Positions 48,061 through 61,500 of a DNA stretch of 64,000 bases are shown in pieces. Every line of letters begins with the position of its first letter. Position 1 is the first letter of the stretch. The stretch is from Manihot esculenta (lineage: Eukaryota; Streptophyta; Magnoliopsida; Malpighiales; Euphorbiaceae), in the NCBI RefSeq assembly GCF_001659605.2, contig NC_035171.2:11042614-11106613 (forward strand), in the 5' to 3' direction. A model generated the notes under the pieces. That model was not told where the DNA came from, did not search any database, and saw nothing but the letters and a program-made list of their open reading frames with translations. Position numbers and translations under genes: made by a program.

Positions 48061-49284
48061 TCATTCTCATTATCATCTTGATATAACACTACTGCATACT
48101 TCCTCTGCTTCAAATTCCATACTTGTTATTGTATTCTAGTTTTTGCTGCAAGGGATTTTAATTTTTTTTTTTTCTTTTGAATTTGAAACATCAAAAGAAG
48201 AAATGGGTAGGTGTTGTTTATTTATTTGGTTGTACATATTTGGTGGGTTTTGTTGGGTGGTTTAATGGGTTTTGGTTTTTTTTTTTTTTTCTAAGTGTTC
48301 TTTTTTTTGGATAGTTAGGTGGAAGAGAAGTCATAGGAATAAACCCCAACCCTGAGTGTGCTGTCGGCGCGAGGTCTTTTTTTGTCGGCATTGTCTGTAC
48401 CCAACTATGATTCTCAAATTTATTGATTCAAAAGTACAACCACGAGATTGATTGATTTTATTCATTGATTCATTCGTTCATTCATTACTTATCAGTTCTT
48501 GCAGCCCCTGAAAACTGTGTATCTCTGCTTCCCTTTGCCTGCCTTTGTCTCTTTGACAGTTGCAACTCAAAGAAGTGGTGCTGATTGTAACTGGGTTTAT
48601 ATTACTCTCTCTTGATTTCAAAATTCTTTCTGGGTGTTGGGATTGAGTGATAGAGATAAAGAGACTTCATTCTCAATGTGGGAATGTGGGTGAGTGTTGA
48701 TTTTGCTGATTCTGTTATTGGCAAATGAAACTGAGATTTCTGGAGATCTGGCTGCATTATTTCTCTGGGAATACAGGTTTGATGACTTCAGATGCTTACT
48801 TATAATCTATCTTTTTGTCTTAAACAGTTTCAGTTTTGATAGAATTTTATACTTTTCTCAATGAATTCAAGACTTTGTCAATGAAATCACACTGTGGACT
48901 TTGTTACCTTGCACTGGATTTGGCTATTTGATCAGTTAGTTGGCATTTGTTAAACGGGCATTTGTTATTAAAGTCTGTTTCTCTTGTGGTTCTCTTGTTA
49001 GTAACTTTTATTTAAAACTACTATTTTAACTGCTAAGCCTATTACTAAAAGAATGATCACTTCCTGCACTCTTATTGCTGTGGCTACTTGTTTCAAGTAG
49101 ATTTTATTAGAATGTTGCTTGCTTTTTTGTGTAGACATTTTCTTTTTCCTTGTTTCTATTGAATGTTCTGTCCTCATTGATCATAGTTTACCTGCTCATG
49201 GTATCTTTTTGATCCAGGTTCCATGTATAATATTTTACTTTCCAGTAGTAATTCACTGCGTTGTTGAAGTGTTTCCCATACCAA

Positions 49285-51774
49285 ATGTCAAAGACTCTTG
49301 CAGCCATATTAGGAGGTGCTGCAGGAGTCGTGGCATTGGTGGGGATCATCATCTTTCTTATATGGTTCTACCTATCTCACAAGAAGAGTGTTTCAAGAAC
49401 ATCCGAGACAGGGTCTTCGGAGCCATCTCAAGGTACCATTTGCTTTCTATTTGGTTCAAGAGGGGATCAAAAGAGCAAAATGTTAAGTATGAAGAATGAT
49501 AGCTTTATATATATATATATATATGTTTTTTATTCTCACAACCTGCAGAAGGAAGGCCTGTTGGGGTTGAGTTGTCCATTCGAGAAGCAAGGCGTTTTGA
49601 GACAGAAGAATTATCTCTTGCCACAAACAATTTTAGTAATAAAAATTTGATTGGGATAGGAAAATTTGGAGAAGTATATAAGGGTTTGCTTAATGATGGG
49701 ATGCTTGTGGCTATCAAAAAGCGAGTTGGTGCACCTAGCCCGGAATTTGTTGATGAGGTAATAATCATTTTCATGCAACTGAGACTAAAAACTTCTATCA
49801 ATATGACATTTTTTTTTTCTGTCTCTATCTTATCAAGGCGTAATAACTCTACTAATGGAGAGTGGTAGAAAAATATGTTATTGGATTGATAATTTTTCCG
49901 AAAATGAATAGTAAATGAGAGCATTTCATCTTTTCATTTTCCACATTGGTTATAGCATATGCAGTTTCCCTATTTATGAATGGCTTAGCAAAGCGAAGAA
50001 CTTACCATTTCATATGGGATTAATCCTTTCCTCTCAAAATTGTGAGCGCATCTTCTGCTGCATTATAGGCCTTGTGATGTTAAAGCCTAGAACATCACAT
50101 GTACTTTATCCGTGTTCTATGTGTTTTCCTATTCTTTCTTCATCCTTAATGGTTTGGTCTGATGGGATTGGTGTTATCAGGTGCGCTACCTTTCACCTAT
50201 TCAGCATCGGAATCTTGTGACTCTTTTGGGGTACTGCCAGGAAAGTAATCTACAGTTTCTTGTATACGAGTATATACCTAATGGGAGTGTTTCCAGTCAT
50301 TTGTACGGTAACTCCCTGTCCAATCACTAATCTTGCTCCTTAACCTGAATTCTATAGTAAATTAGTGATGCAATACATCTTGATTGTTCTACATTTGACA
50401 ATCATTCAATATGGGAAATGTAGATTTTCTACTATAATGCAACACAATAAGATGTGTTATATTGTAAACTTAAAATAATTTCCTTATGATATGATGTTCT
50501 TTGATCAATATATACAGACAAAGCGTCCTTGATATTTGCTTTCTTACATATTGAATGCATGATATTTTCTTTGCAGGACCTGGTCGTGTTTCGGATGGGA
50601 AGCTAGAATTCAAGCTTAGACTTTCAATAGCTCTCGGTGCAGCTAAAGGTGATCCTCTGCAAAATCAGTGAGCATTTTGGCATTCCTGGTATAGGTTTTT
50701 CTTTTATTCAGACAAAATATCTTGTCCAGAAAAAAAAAAAAAGGAGAAAATAAACTTGAATATCAATATTTTTTTTACGCAAAATGTGTCAAGTTTGGTA
50801 AGACTTGAAATTGAACAAAGCATTTTCCATCATACGGAAAAGGTCTTCAAGTGAGTATACCTTTGATTATCTAAAATTTTGTCCAGGTTTGGCTCATCTT
50901 CATTCTCAGAGTCCCCGTTTGTTACACAAGGATTTCAAAACAGCCAATGTTCTTGTTGATGAAAATTTTATTGCGAAGGTTGCAGATGCAGGACTTCTTA
51001 ATTTCCTGAGACAAGTTGATGTTGCAGGTCCATCTTCACTAGTGACAGCAGATGAAATATTTCTTGCACCAGAGTATTACTCCTAAAGTTTCCATGTTTT
51101 GTATATCTGTTAAGGTACTGCAGTATATCACTTTACCGACCATACACCATTGATGTATGCAGGGTGAAAGAGTTCAGAAGATTTTCTGACAAAAGTGATG
51201 TGTTCAGTTTTGGCGTATTCCTTCTGGAGTTACTACACGGACAACAAGCAACAGAATCGCCATCTCCAGACTCCAGCCAAAACCTTGTAGAATGGGTATG
51301 GATATATCATGTCATCATGAAATACTCGCTATGGTTGCACATGCATGAACATAGATGGATAGTTGTCTGTTCATACTGGCGCACGTTCTAGTATCCCTGA
51401 AATGCATACAAGTAACGAAGCAGTGGTAGATACTGCATATTTCAATATATTGCATAAGTTGTGAGTTTGTAATTGGAACTAAAATGGATATCTTGTTTTT
51501 TCTTATGAAGGTTCAAAATACTGAGGACTACAGTGTTTTTGCTGGCATTGTTGATCAAAGATTGGGAACTAGCTTCACAGCTGAAGGTATGGAGGAGTTC
51601 ATACAATTGATAGTCAGATGCCTGGAACCTTCAAGCGAAAGGCGACCTGCGATGAGTTATGTGGTGATGGAACTCGATCGGATACTCGAGAAAGAGATGA
51701 GCTTAACAACAGTCATGGGGGAAGGAACCCCAATTGTGACTCTTGGAAGCCAACTATTTAAAGCATCAAAATAA
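49285..51774 (+). CDS. Membrane-anchored receptor-like protein kinase, short ectodomain, seven coding exons
   Basis: Exons: 49,285-49,432; 49,549-49,757; 50,181-50,307; 50,577-50,648; 50,887-51,073; 51,163-51,295; 51,511-51,774. All introns are GT-AG, and the exons join in frame to 379 residues. The ATG at 49,285 ([11 protein letters not shown]) is the first Met of the frame. Residues about 5-30 form one membrane span, leaving almost no outside domain. The kinase domain has the glycine loop GIGKFG 85-90, the VAIK lysine 106, alpha-C Glu 119, HKD 199-201 with Asn 206, DAG 219-221 in place of DFG, APE 246-248 and the [13 protein letters not shown] helix. It should act at the cytoplasmic face of a membrane. 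HKD-type catalytic Asp and the Mg-binding Asp remain, so activity is possible despite the missing Phe. I do not recognise a named orthologue. Confidence 0.88.
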
Positions 51775-54700
51775 GAACAAATTGATTTGTTTCCAAAATA
51801 TTGAGTGTGATTTTTGTTATACTTTTCTTTCTTCTTGTTCATCCCTTTTTTTGAAGAAATTCAGCTGTTTGTTAGAAGTGTATAAAAGAACAGCTGCATA
51901 ATTTTTTCATTTTTTTTTTTTTTTTGTGGCATAAATGTATTTGAGATCTTGCTGTAAACCATTATTTGTTGTTAATATGAAAGTAAAGTTGAGATTTGTG
52001 TGATACTGAATTTTTCCTTTCTTGTAAATTGTTTTTGTGTTTAATATCCAAAGGACATATGTATGATTTATACAAAAATATGGGTAACTGTGCAGTGGTT
52101 AACAGCCAATATTATTCACTTAGTAGTAAATTGAGTTTTTATTCTAATTTTAAAAAAATATTTATCCATAACAGAGTTTGATTGATTTTCTTTTTACTTT
52201 TATCAGTATTCTGCAATAAATTCATTAATAAAACTTTCTAATAAAATTTTAATAGTAATAATATTCCTAGCTTATTTAATTTAAACTACTAATTTATAAT
52301 CATAAGAATATATCGACTAACTCAGATGACTCCACTATAAATAAAAAATTCATAAATTAAAAAATCACAGAAAAAAAAATAAATTACTCTTGAATTTAAA
52401 AACATACCTTAATTACTTTATTTAATGCTTTTAACACAATTACCATACAATTTCATTTTCACCCTATCAAAACTTTCAACTTTTATCTCACTCCAATTAC
52501 TTAAGCTTTTTTTTTTCTTTTTCTTTTATTGAAATGCATTGAAATATTTTTTATCATCAATTCATTTTATAAGGGATTTTTTTGCCTTTTATTCACTATT
52601 ATTTATATTTATTACATTATATTTATCCATTAGGACAAATTATAATAAATTAGAGAAAAAAACTTAAACGTGAGGTATTTAACGTTAAGTATGATATCGT
52701 TAACCATCGAGATTGTTTGTAAAGACTAGTTGATAAGTATGTGTATACATTGGTGGCCGTATGAATAGGATAAATATTTGGTCAGTTCGATTTTACTGAA
52801 TAAATTAAAAATTAAAATCTTGGTATTTATAAAAATCAAATTGATTTTAGTAAGAAATTAAATCAAACTAAATCGGTCTGATTCGGTTAGACTCGGTTCA
52901 GTTTTTTAATTTTTTAATAAATTTTTTATTTTATCCTTTATTTTTAGTATTTTAAAATTTAATTAGAATATTTTAATTTTAATATGATATAATCTCTCAA
53001 AATAATATACTATTATTACTAATCGGTTCGATTTTATTTTTTTAATTTTTTTTGGATCAAAATCAAGTCGAACTGGAACAACTAAAATTTTTAAAATTAA
53101 AAATTGAATAGAACTAAAATGAATAAAAAATTGAATTAAAATTTTAAATTAATTCAATTCAATCAATTTTTTTAATTTAAATTGATAACATATTTTTATA
53201 ATAAAAAATAATTAACCTCTGTATTTATTAAAAAAATGTGTGATCAATTGGTGAATAATTAATTGTTTACTTAAATATTATTAATAATGATATATTTAGT
53301 AATCAGGCAATGTTATTTTCTTATATATTTACCTCACAAAAAATATTTTCTTCACTCGTCAAAATATATGATTGGGTCTTTCTGTTGAATTCAAAATTAG
53401 GGTTAGGGATGTAAAAGAAGTAGTTTCAAAAATTAACAATCAATGAAATTATTGACTCTCTATACATTTCTCTTTTATTAATAATATGGTTATGGATACA
53501 TATTTTCTCTTATAAATCAATTTGGTAACTTTATTTAAGTAAAATATTTTTACGAAATTTTATGAAAATAATATTTAAAATAAAAAATTTACTATTTAGT
53601 GTATATATTATGAAAAAATAATTAGTTATTCTTTTAATTTTAAATAATATATTAATACATCTCAAATATTTTTAAAAATTTATTAATTATTTTTTTTAGT
53701 TTTTAACTATTAGATATTGTAAAAAATTTAAAATATATTAATACGAATAGATTAATTAATAAATTTTTTACAAAATTATAAAATAAATTAATAAATTTAT
53801 TTAAATTATAAAAATTAAATAACAAAACAATTTATAGTTAAAATTAATGAAAGAATTAATATACTTTTAAAAATTAAAACATCAACTTGTGATTTTTTAT
53901 GGGACTAAATAATAATTTTTTTTAAATAAAAAAGTGTGCTTAAAATTGATATTTGATAAAAGAATAAATTTTATATTTTAATTTCTAAATTTTAGCGCAA
54001 TTAATATATCTATCTTTATATTTTTAAAATTAAACATTTAAATTTTTTTATAATCAGACCGCAGGAAATGTATTTTTATATATAATTTTATTAATCAACA
54101 GGTTAAAGAAAAAATAAATATTTTAAATATCTAAAATATTTTCATAAAAATTTAAATTCTTATCAATATTTTATATTATACAAACTACACTTTACTCTCT
54201 AAATTTTAATATACTACTTAATATATTAGTTTTTATATTTTTAAAATTAAATTCTTAAATTCCTCTATATTCAGTATATTTAAAGTTATAAATTTTCCAT
54301 CCATTATAAATATTAATTTAAAGTTAATAAATAGTCAAACGTATAATTTCTTTCTAAAATATTTTTTGTAAAATTTTATAATTTATTTAAAAATTAATTG
54401 ATCCTATTTAAAAATAAATTTTAATGAATGAAAATTAAAAAATAAAGAGTATTAGAAATTAGTTGAATATGATAATTTAAATAAAAATTAATGGTAAGTT
54501 AAGTGTTTTTGTAAATAAAAAATAAAGGATAAAAAATATTTAAATTTTAATAAATAAGAAAAAATGTATGAAATTTTAACTTTTAATATTCTTAATTTAA
54601 AAAAATAATAATAAAAATATTTTCATACGTAAAAAATAAATAAATAAATTAAAATTTAAAAGTTTAATCTTAAAAATATAAAAATCAATTTATTAATTAT

Positions 54701-55100
54701 ATTAAAATTTAAATATTAATATATAGTTTGTCTATTTAAAAAATAATAAAAATATTTTTATACTTTTAACTATAAAAATAAATAAATAAAATTTTCATTT
54801 AAATAAATTAATTAAAAAAATTTAAATATTTAATTCTAAAAATATAAATATTAATTTATAATTATACTCAAATTCAAAAATTCAAGTTTAATTTATCTTT
54901 GATAAAACTATCAAGCCCAATCTCGTCTCATCAAAGGCCCAAAGGTTGTGGAGTCAAATACGGGTAAAACGTAAACGGGCATGATTTGAAAAGGAAAGAA
55001 GAACGGCGAGGAGGAACTCGGTCAACTCACTCTGGCCTGGAGATATCTACAGGCGCACGAGATGATCTCATCCGTCGCAATTCCAAAGGAAAATTCAGTA
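51775..55100. other. Kinase 3' end and AT-rich intergenic DNA
   Basis: The kinase 3' UTR probably extends to about 52,000. From 52,200 to 54,900 the DNA is very AT-rich with no supported gene. 52,780-53,200 carries AT-rich sequence with several GGTTCGATT/CGGTTCAG motifs typical of degenerate plant MITE-like repeats. 53,960-54,900 holds inverted repeats, listed separately. Confidence 0.5.
53960..54900. repeat. AT-rich inverted-repeat (foldback) region
   Basis: The segment around 54,185-54,270 (ACAAACTA...CTAAATTTTAATATA...TATATTTTTAAAATTAAA) reappears as its reverse complement around 54,650-54,735. A second related pair is 53,975-54,055 with 54,800-54,890. Matching is imperfect but spans about 80 bp per arm. 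No target-site duplication was found, so this could be nested foldback transposons or chance similarity heightened by AT-richness. Confidence 0.45.
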
Positions 55101-55108
55101 TAGGCTGC

Positions 55109-55116
55109 TATATATG
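55109..55116 (+). promoter_or_regulatory. Probable TATA box of the UPF0496 gene
   Basis: TATATATG in the context GGCTGCTATATATGTTTC, about 105 bp before the start codon and 30 bp before a C/T-rich stretch. Two further signs that this is the gene's promoter are the loss of the extreme AT-richness from about 54,900 and the site-like GGCCCAAAG at 54,937. Confidence 0.55.
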
Positions 55117-55219
55117 TTTCTTGAATCGGGGCCCAAGCATCACCGCCTCTTTCTGCCACCACTACACCGCTCTGCAAGTGTTAGTGCGTGGATAACTCTT
55201 GGTTTTACGAGTCGGTCAA

Positions 55220-56517
55220 ATGCTGCAGTGCCTCTCTCTCAAGTTACCGTCCGCAGCTTCAACGTCGCAACCAAACTTACCGGCTACAACCATCGAGTTC
55301 CACCAATATAATGATCCTCCGCCTTCTCAAGGTTTGTTTTGGGCGATCATTTTGTTCTTTAAAAAAGCTGCTGGGTTTATCTTTGTTGTATTTGTAATGT
55401 GCTTGTGTAAATGCCTGAATGAAATGGGTGTATGTCGCCAGGTGGAACCTCGACGGATGGGACGCCGGTGTCGAGCACTTTGCAATCCCCCACTGTTAAC
55501 CTCACTCGTGAATACACCCTCGCCGTTGAATCTAATTCCTACAACGAGATATGGTCCAAGATTCAAATATCTAGTCCTCAGGAATTTGACGGAGAACAAA
55601 TTGAGTTTCATTCTAACAATGACGATGAGGCGGCTCGCCAGTTACTTTTGGCACAGGTTCTTCACCCGAACCGTGAATGTGTGGAGGAGGCTCTCCGCGA
55701 CGCCGTGCCCAACACTCTTACTCGCCTGGTCTCTAACTACTTTGATCACAGTGAAAACACTACCCACCTCTGCCTTCGCCTCCACCGAAGTGTATATCGT
55801 GCCCGTGCTCTGTATGATCCTTTCCTTAAGCTCCTTGACGTCCTTCCCCAAGACTCAGATTGCCTTACTGAATCCCAATGCAATTACGCCTACGAGATTT
55901 TTCTCGAATTTGATCGTTGTGACAATCCATTCCCTTGCCCGGATTCACATAACTTCCAAGATATACGCCACAGCTTTTCGCAACTCAGGCAACAACTAGA
56001 TGACCGGCTGCGCAAGTCCCGCTCTAGAGTCAGCCTAGTTCGCCGAGCCACTGCTGCCTCTGCCCTTTGCATCATCGGTTCTGCTGTGACTGTTACTTTT
56101 GCTGCTGTGGCGATAGCAACTCATTCCCTTATTGCCATTGTCGCCTGCCCCTTTTGCACTGTCTTAAACCTTCCGAGAAAACTCACCAAGAAAGAACTTG
56201 AACATGTCAAGCAACTTGATGCTGCAGCCAGGGGAACTTACGTACTAAATAATGATCTTGATACCATCGATCGCCTTGTTGCTCGTCTTCACGATTCTGT
56301 TGAATGTGATAAGCATCTTATTCAGCTGGGACTTGAAAGGGGAAATGGCAAGCATCCCATTTCAGAGGTATTGAAACACCTTCAAAAAAACCATCTTAAT
56401 TTTATAGACCAGCTTAAAGATCTTGAGGAACATATATGCCTCTGCTTTAATGCTGTTAACAAGGCAAGATCTCTTCTCCTGCGAGAGATCCATGTTTATC
56501 AGAATTCTAATTCCTAA
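55220..56517 (+). CDS. UPF0496 (DUF677) family protein, similar to At3g19330
   Basis: Two exons, 55,220-55,331 and 55,442-56,517, join in frame to 395 residues. The start is MLQCLSLKLPS. An ATG at 55,432 opens a long frame too, but it lies in the intron, just before the acceptor GTCGCCAG, so it is not the start. Conserved parts include YNEIWSKI, LRLHRSVYRARALYDP, LTESQCNYAYEIFLEFD, CDNPFPCPDSHNF and a basic RLRKSRSRVSLVRRA stretch leading into a long hydrophobic segment (residues about 243-273). The rest is helical, likely coiled coil. The family is plant-specific and its role is poorly known; related At14a-like members are membrane-associated. It is assigned from memory of the family pattern, without a search. 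Confidence 0.9.
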
Positions 56518-56689
56518 CAAGTAACCAATTGATTCTAGCTTTGGATTTCATATACTTGCCATATTCCATTTGTATAAACTCATCCTTGTACACCCTAACT
56601 GGGAGGGAAGCCTTTGCTTCCATTTTTAAACAATGGATGCTTAGGGAGCCATAGCATTTGTACACCTTAACATATTCTGCCAGTTTTGG

Positions 56690-56695
56690 AATAAA
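56690..56695 (+). terminator. Probable polyadenylation signal of the UPF0496 gene
   Basis: AATAAA, 173 bp after the stop codon, preceded by TTTGTA-type motifs typical of plant far-upstream elements. Confidence 0.5.
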
Positions 56696-56699
56696 TCAT

Positions 56700-58560
56700 T
56701 CGCAGGAAAAGAATTTTATTTATTTTTTAAAGAATCATGCATGAGATGAAATTTTTTAAAGTTAAAAGGAACTGAATGCTTTCATTTCAATCACGATTCA
56801 TTAGTTTGGAAATAAGAAATTTGCTAGAATCGATTCTCTTTTTTTCTGTTATTGTATAAACTTTTAAAAGGGGTAAATGCATCAGTAAAACAATGTTGAA
56901 AATTTATTAATCAGTAATCACATAATAGTAAAACAATGCATAAAATAATATTTTGCTTATATATCCTTTAATTTTATCAGTTATTGATAACACTTGCTTT
57001 AATCAACTGTTACAATCATATCCTTAGATTTCTGTCCAGAATTACCATTAATTTATTAGTACGGATGGATGCTAGATAGATTGCACAAGCTGTGACCTTT
57101 GTATATGCTAGCCTATAAAACAAGTGAAGAAAAATTCAAAAAATGGGGAATCTAACACATTTCACAAGCTATGGCCTTTGCATGGGAAATACTAGAATAT
57201 ACTTAAAATATCAAGAATGTTAAAAATTGAAATATATTATTCATGTGCGTCAACTTAATTACAATAAAAAAAACATCTTTGAATATATCTTTTAAGCTAA
57301 AATATAGAGGATTACATATAAGCCATTAACTATGTATATATCAGTGCACTAAATTCAGTATCGTAAAGTGCAAGAAAAAGGTTTTAATATTTGTTCTTTG
57401 ATAACTCTTATCCCATAAATATGTAGAATATTTTTGTTTTACAAATAAATTACACATCTAAACTGTAAATCCCTAATATAATTTATATTAAATATATGTT
57501 ATTATATTAGAAATTAACAATGTAAATGATGGTTTTCAAATATTATGCTTAAACATGGATACAATTAAAATATTGTATATACTATGATTTTCTTTATAGA
57601 TATTCTTGTAAATCTCCCTAATAAATTGGAGAGGTATCAAAGTTCTTCCCTGCTACTTGCTCATCACAGTAACAAACTGAAGAGAGTGGCCCTTCAGATA
57701 TCAATTGCTTGTCATACAGTGACCGAGTGATTGTAAACTCTGATAAGTAACCAACTCACTTTGAGAATCAAAGAAACACCAGCCTTTTAAATTTTGTGTA
57801 ATATCCTGTCTAAGGGACATAGGGGTCCAACATGGATTTTTCTAAAATAAAAATTTTAATCCAAAACTAATTGGAGTCGTCATGAATCTTTTTTTACGGC
57901 ACTCAGCTTTATATGAAATCAATTCCACATCAGTATCCAATTGGTTAAAATTTGTTAGAGTTGATGAAATTTTATATTGTAATTAAGGAGATATTATAAA
58001 AAAATTCTTGATTTATATTTTTAAATTGATAGAATAATATATATTCTTAAAATAAAAAAATTTGATATATTTTTATTATAATATGAGAATACTTAATTTA
58101 TATGATATCATATGTGTTTTGAACGTAATTTAATTCAATAAAAATATAATTTTTTAAGATTTTGTACTCGTGAATATAGGCTCTCATAACCAACCGCATA
58201 AATCTTCTTGTATTATTTTTTTCGCTCTTCTATTATTCTAGCTTCAACAAAATTAAAACAAAAACCTTGTCAAAATACATGCGTCCCCATCTAGATACCA
58301 TCCTTGTCAAAATTGAAACCTTGTACAAAACGAAGCCTTGGTAGTTAGCAGGATAGGGGGGTAGGAAGGGAAGAGAAAATTTCTTCATTTAGCAGCCAGG
58401 AAGGGATGCAACGCTTGAGTTTTGCAAGTTAACTCAATTTAGCAAGTATTAGGATAACAATTAACTGATTGTATGTGCCAATAGCATTTATCAAGCTTTC
58501 AGGATGAACATATATTAACAGAGAAGTATAGAACAACGCAGAAAGAAGTGGTGGTGCCAA
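56700..58560. other. Intergenic DNA between two convergent genes
   Basis: No gene supported. AT-rich, unrecognised sequence. TGTAATATCCTGTCTAAGGG at 57,796 resembles an LTR start, but no end or TSD was found. Confidence 0.5.
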
Positions 58561-58562
58561 CA

Positions 58563-61500
58563 TCAAGGCTTGCCATTGCCCTGTTGTTTCACATTGAGGA
58601 CAACCTCTTCAGTGGTGGTGCCAATAATTTCATTAGCACGTTTCATATCAACAGAACTATACTGTCCAAGATCATCCTGCATTAAAAGCTTCTCTAGTTA
58701 GAAAGAATTCATAAATCACACAACAGTCACAAAAGAAGGGGAGAGAGAGATAGAGAAAGAAAAAAAAGTTGGCAACTTGGCCCATAATCTCCTTAGGTGA
58801 TGCCTGCCACAAATGATATCAGCAACAATCGTAAATAAAAATTGAAAGTACTTTCAAATTGGCTTTAGATTACACTATATTTCTAAACATATTTGCTGAA
58901 TTTTGTAGGGAGAAAATAGGTTCTTACCCGTGTAATAATACCCAACCTCTCTAATTTTTGGACTGCATCATCAACATCAAAATTGCAGCTCTCGTCGAAA
59001 ACTTCTTTGATTAGTTGTTCACATCGCTTATCCAAATCCTATTCAATTATCATCAGAGTTACAAGATATGCTACAGGGATCCACATCATATCCTCCAATA
59101 TTCAGTAGATAACAGAAAATTAATGGGGAGAGAACTGTTGCATACCTGCCTTGTGGCTTTGCCCTGTTTCATCAATATAAAGAATGAAATGATAACTTCT
59201 TTGACCTGAAATAATAATTTGATTTAACCATCCGGTAGTATACAATTAAATATACCTTTCCTGAATCATAACCAGGGAAAACATTTTAAATATTTGAGTA
59301 TGGTCAACTGATTATTTCTCAACCATACATATAAATATAAAGGCACCTGAAATCTGAAAGTCTTTGCATGCAATAAACAACCTACATTGTTAAGTTCCAT
59401 GAAGCAATGGAATCAACATTGTTAACCTAATCATGTTACATGATATCAGTTACAATCGCCTATAGTATAAGTAAATTAACAACCTAATTCATCTCAACAA
59501 AAGCAATAATTAGCTCTTATGGAGTGGCTTATCTGAATTACTATTTGAATATCCAGTCTGATAATCTTGTTAACTACAGTTTGTGAATAGTTATTGATAC
59601 AACTCCTGCCTCACCAACTGAGACAAAACTCCTTGACCAAGTTCCATTGTTTTGTAACTGGTGGCTTGGAAGTGGCTTGGTAGTGGCTCGGTCCTCACCC
59701 GTCGACTGGGTCAGAGCATCATTATCCTAGACCCAGACACAAGGAGAAAACTAGTCTGGACAAGACCAAGGCTCCGTTACTTAGCCGTTATCAGTGGACC
59801 AACACTCAACAAAAAATCAACAGAGTCCCTACAATCGTGGGATCCACTAGCCAGTAGCCCGGATTCCAAAGACAACTAATCTTTTTTTTTTCCATTGTAA
59901 AAGTAATTGGTAGTCAACATTTAAAGTACGCAATTTCTGAGAACTCAATAGCATTCATTACTCCCAAAAGCTCATTCCATAATCACAGTGACTTGAGTGT
60001 CGGAGTGCTTGCCACGAGACAACAATCACTTAACCCTTGCTTATTTTGCAGATAATCTTCCCAGTGAAGTGGCCAAAGGATTTCAGGCGACATCAGTTAT
60101 AACTACGTCTTTAATAAGCAAAATAAATGTAGGCATAAGATATTTTGTGATAAAATAAATTGTTGCTAGTCTTTGAAAAGTTCAACCTATTAATATCAAA
60201 TAAAGAAGGAATCATCATGACTGAAACTCACTTCCTGTTGAATGACACTGTCACACAGGTGAAGAAGTGTACCCCTTCCACTATCTAGTTGTTTGTCGTA
60301 CATGAGCTGTGTAATTAATTTCTGATATGTAGCCAAGCTCTGCTGATACCTGAGGTAGTTCCGTAGTTGAAGAAATAATATCCACATCAGTAATCAAGAG
60401 GGAAAGGAAGTATTAAAAAAAAAGAAAGAACTAGACTAGGAGAGTGTATACAGCCCTAAATCTGTTGCAGAGAAATAATGGTAACCTACAAACAGCATGA
60501 CACAATTTGCAGCTAAGAAGTGAATATGCTCATGCAAGGCATTATCAGAGTCAACCTATGGTCGGTCTACCCAAATTCCAACTGCATCCCAAATGCATAA
60601 GACTCCATTTTCATCAAGGGAAATTCTTGCCCAAACTAATTTTATATGGACTCAAGGCGTAAATACATGGGGTTTTATGATTTGTATATGGAGTTATGGA
60701 CCCCACTATAATTTTATACCTTAAGTACATATAGACCCCACTTACGCAAGTTTTTCCCTTTGGTCAAAGGGTTATTTATTAACACAAGCTTTGCCATGTC
60801 CTTTCTTTTCCTTCGCAGAGGTTGTTTCCATGACTTGAGAACAACCTTCTGATTACTTAGAAGCAATTTTATTGCTGCAGCAAGGCTCACCTCACTCAAA
60901 TTCCAATTTACACCCCCATATTATGAGAACACAGAAGGGCATTTCACAGATAGCATGGATAAAACCTATGTTGCTTGGACTTGGATACAGGTGTTAGAAA
61001 TGAGTGCATATCCCTATGTCTAACTTGTCAACTTCATGAATAGAAAATATGGGGAGATGGATTTAAGTTTAGACACGAGTACTTGGACACGTTATATTAA
61101 AATAAACTGGAACGAAAAAATATAAAGTTATATAGTAATAGTTATAGCCTAAAAAGATAATTAAATACAACTAAATATATCATCTAAAATACAACCAAAT
61201 AACTATTTTTTATCTAAATATCTTCATCTTGAGAGAAAAAAAAATACTTTATTACCTATGCGTGAATATGTCAATCAAGTGTTCTAGTGCACGAATATGT
61301 GCCGGATGCATAATCCATGCCGTATCCTATGAAGTATCATGTCGACATGGATACGGTATAGCAAAATGAAGAGTCGGAGTGTCATAAAGGATAAAACTGT
61401 AAAAATCAAATTGGTAAAACTACCCACAATCTTACATTATTGCTGCTACAGAATGCTGTCTCGATTATCTATTGTAATAATGCAGCAAGAGCTAAGATGT

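Noticed and set aside
49261..49650. Longer kinase start at 49,261 and read-through past 49,432
   Set aside because: The codon at 49,261 is TTG, and sequence after 49,432 is an intron with a (TA)n run. The exon joins to 49,549 in frame.
55432..56517. ATG at 55,432 as the start of the UPF0496 protein
   Set aside because: It lies in the intron directly ahead of the acceptor. Splicing from 55,331 to 55,442 keeps the frame and adds the family-like N-terminus MLQCLSLK.
57796..57840. TGTAATATCC as the start of another LTR
   Set aside because: No matching end, no target-site duplication and no palindromes or TATA box follow, so similarity to the family start is probably chance or a tiny remnant.
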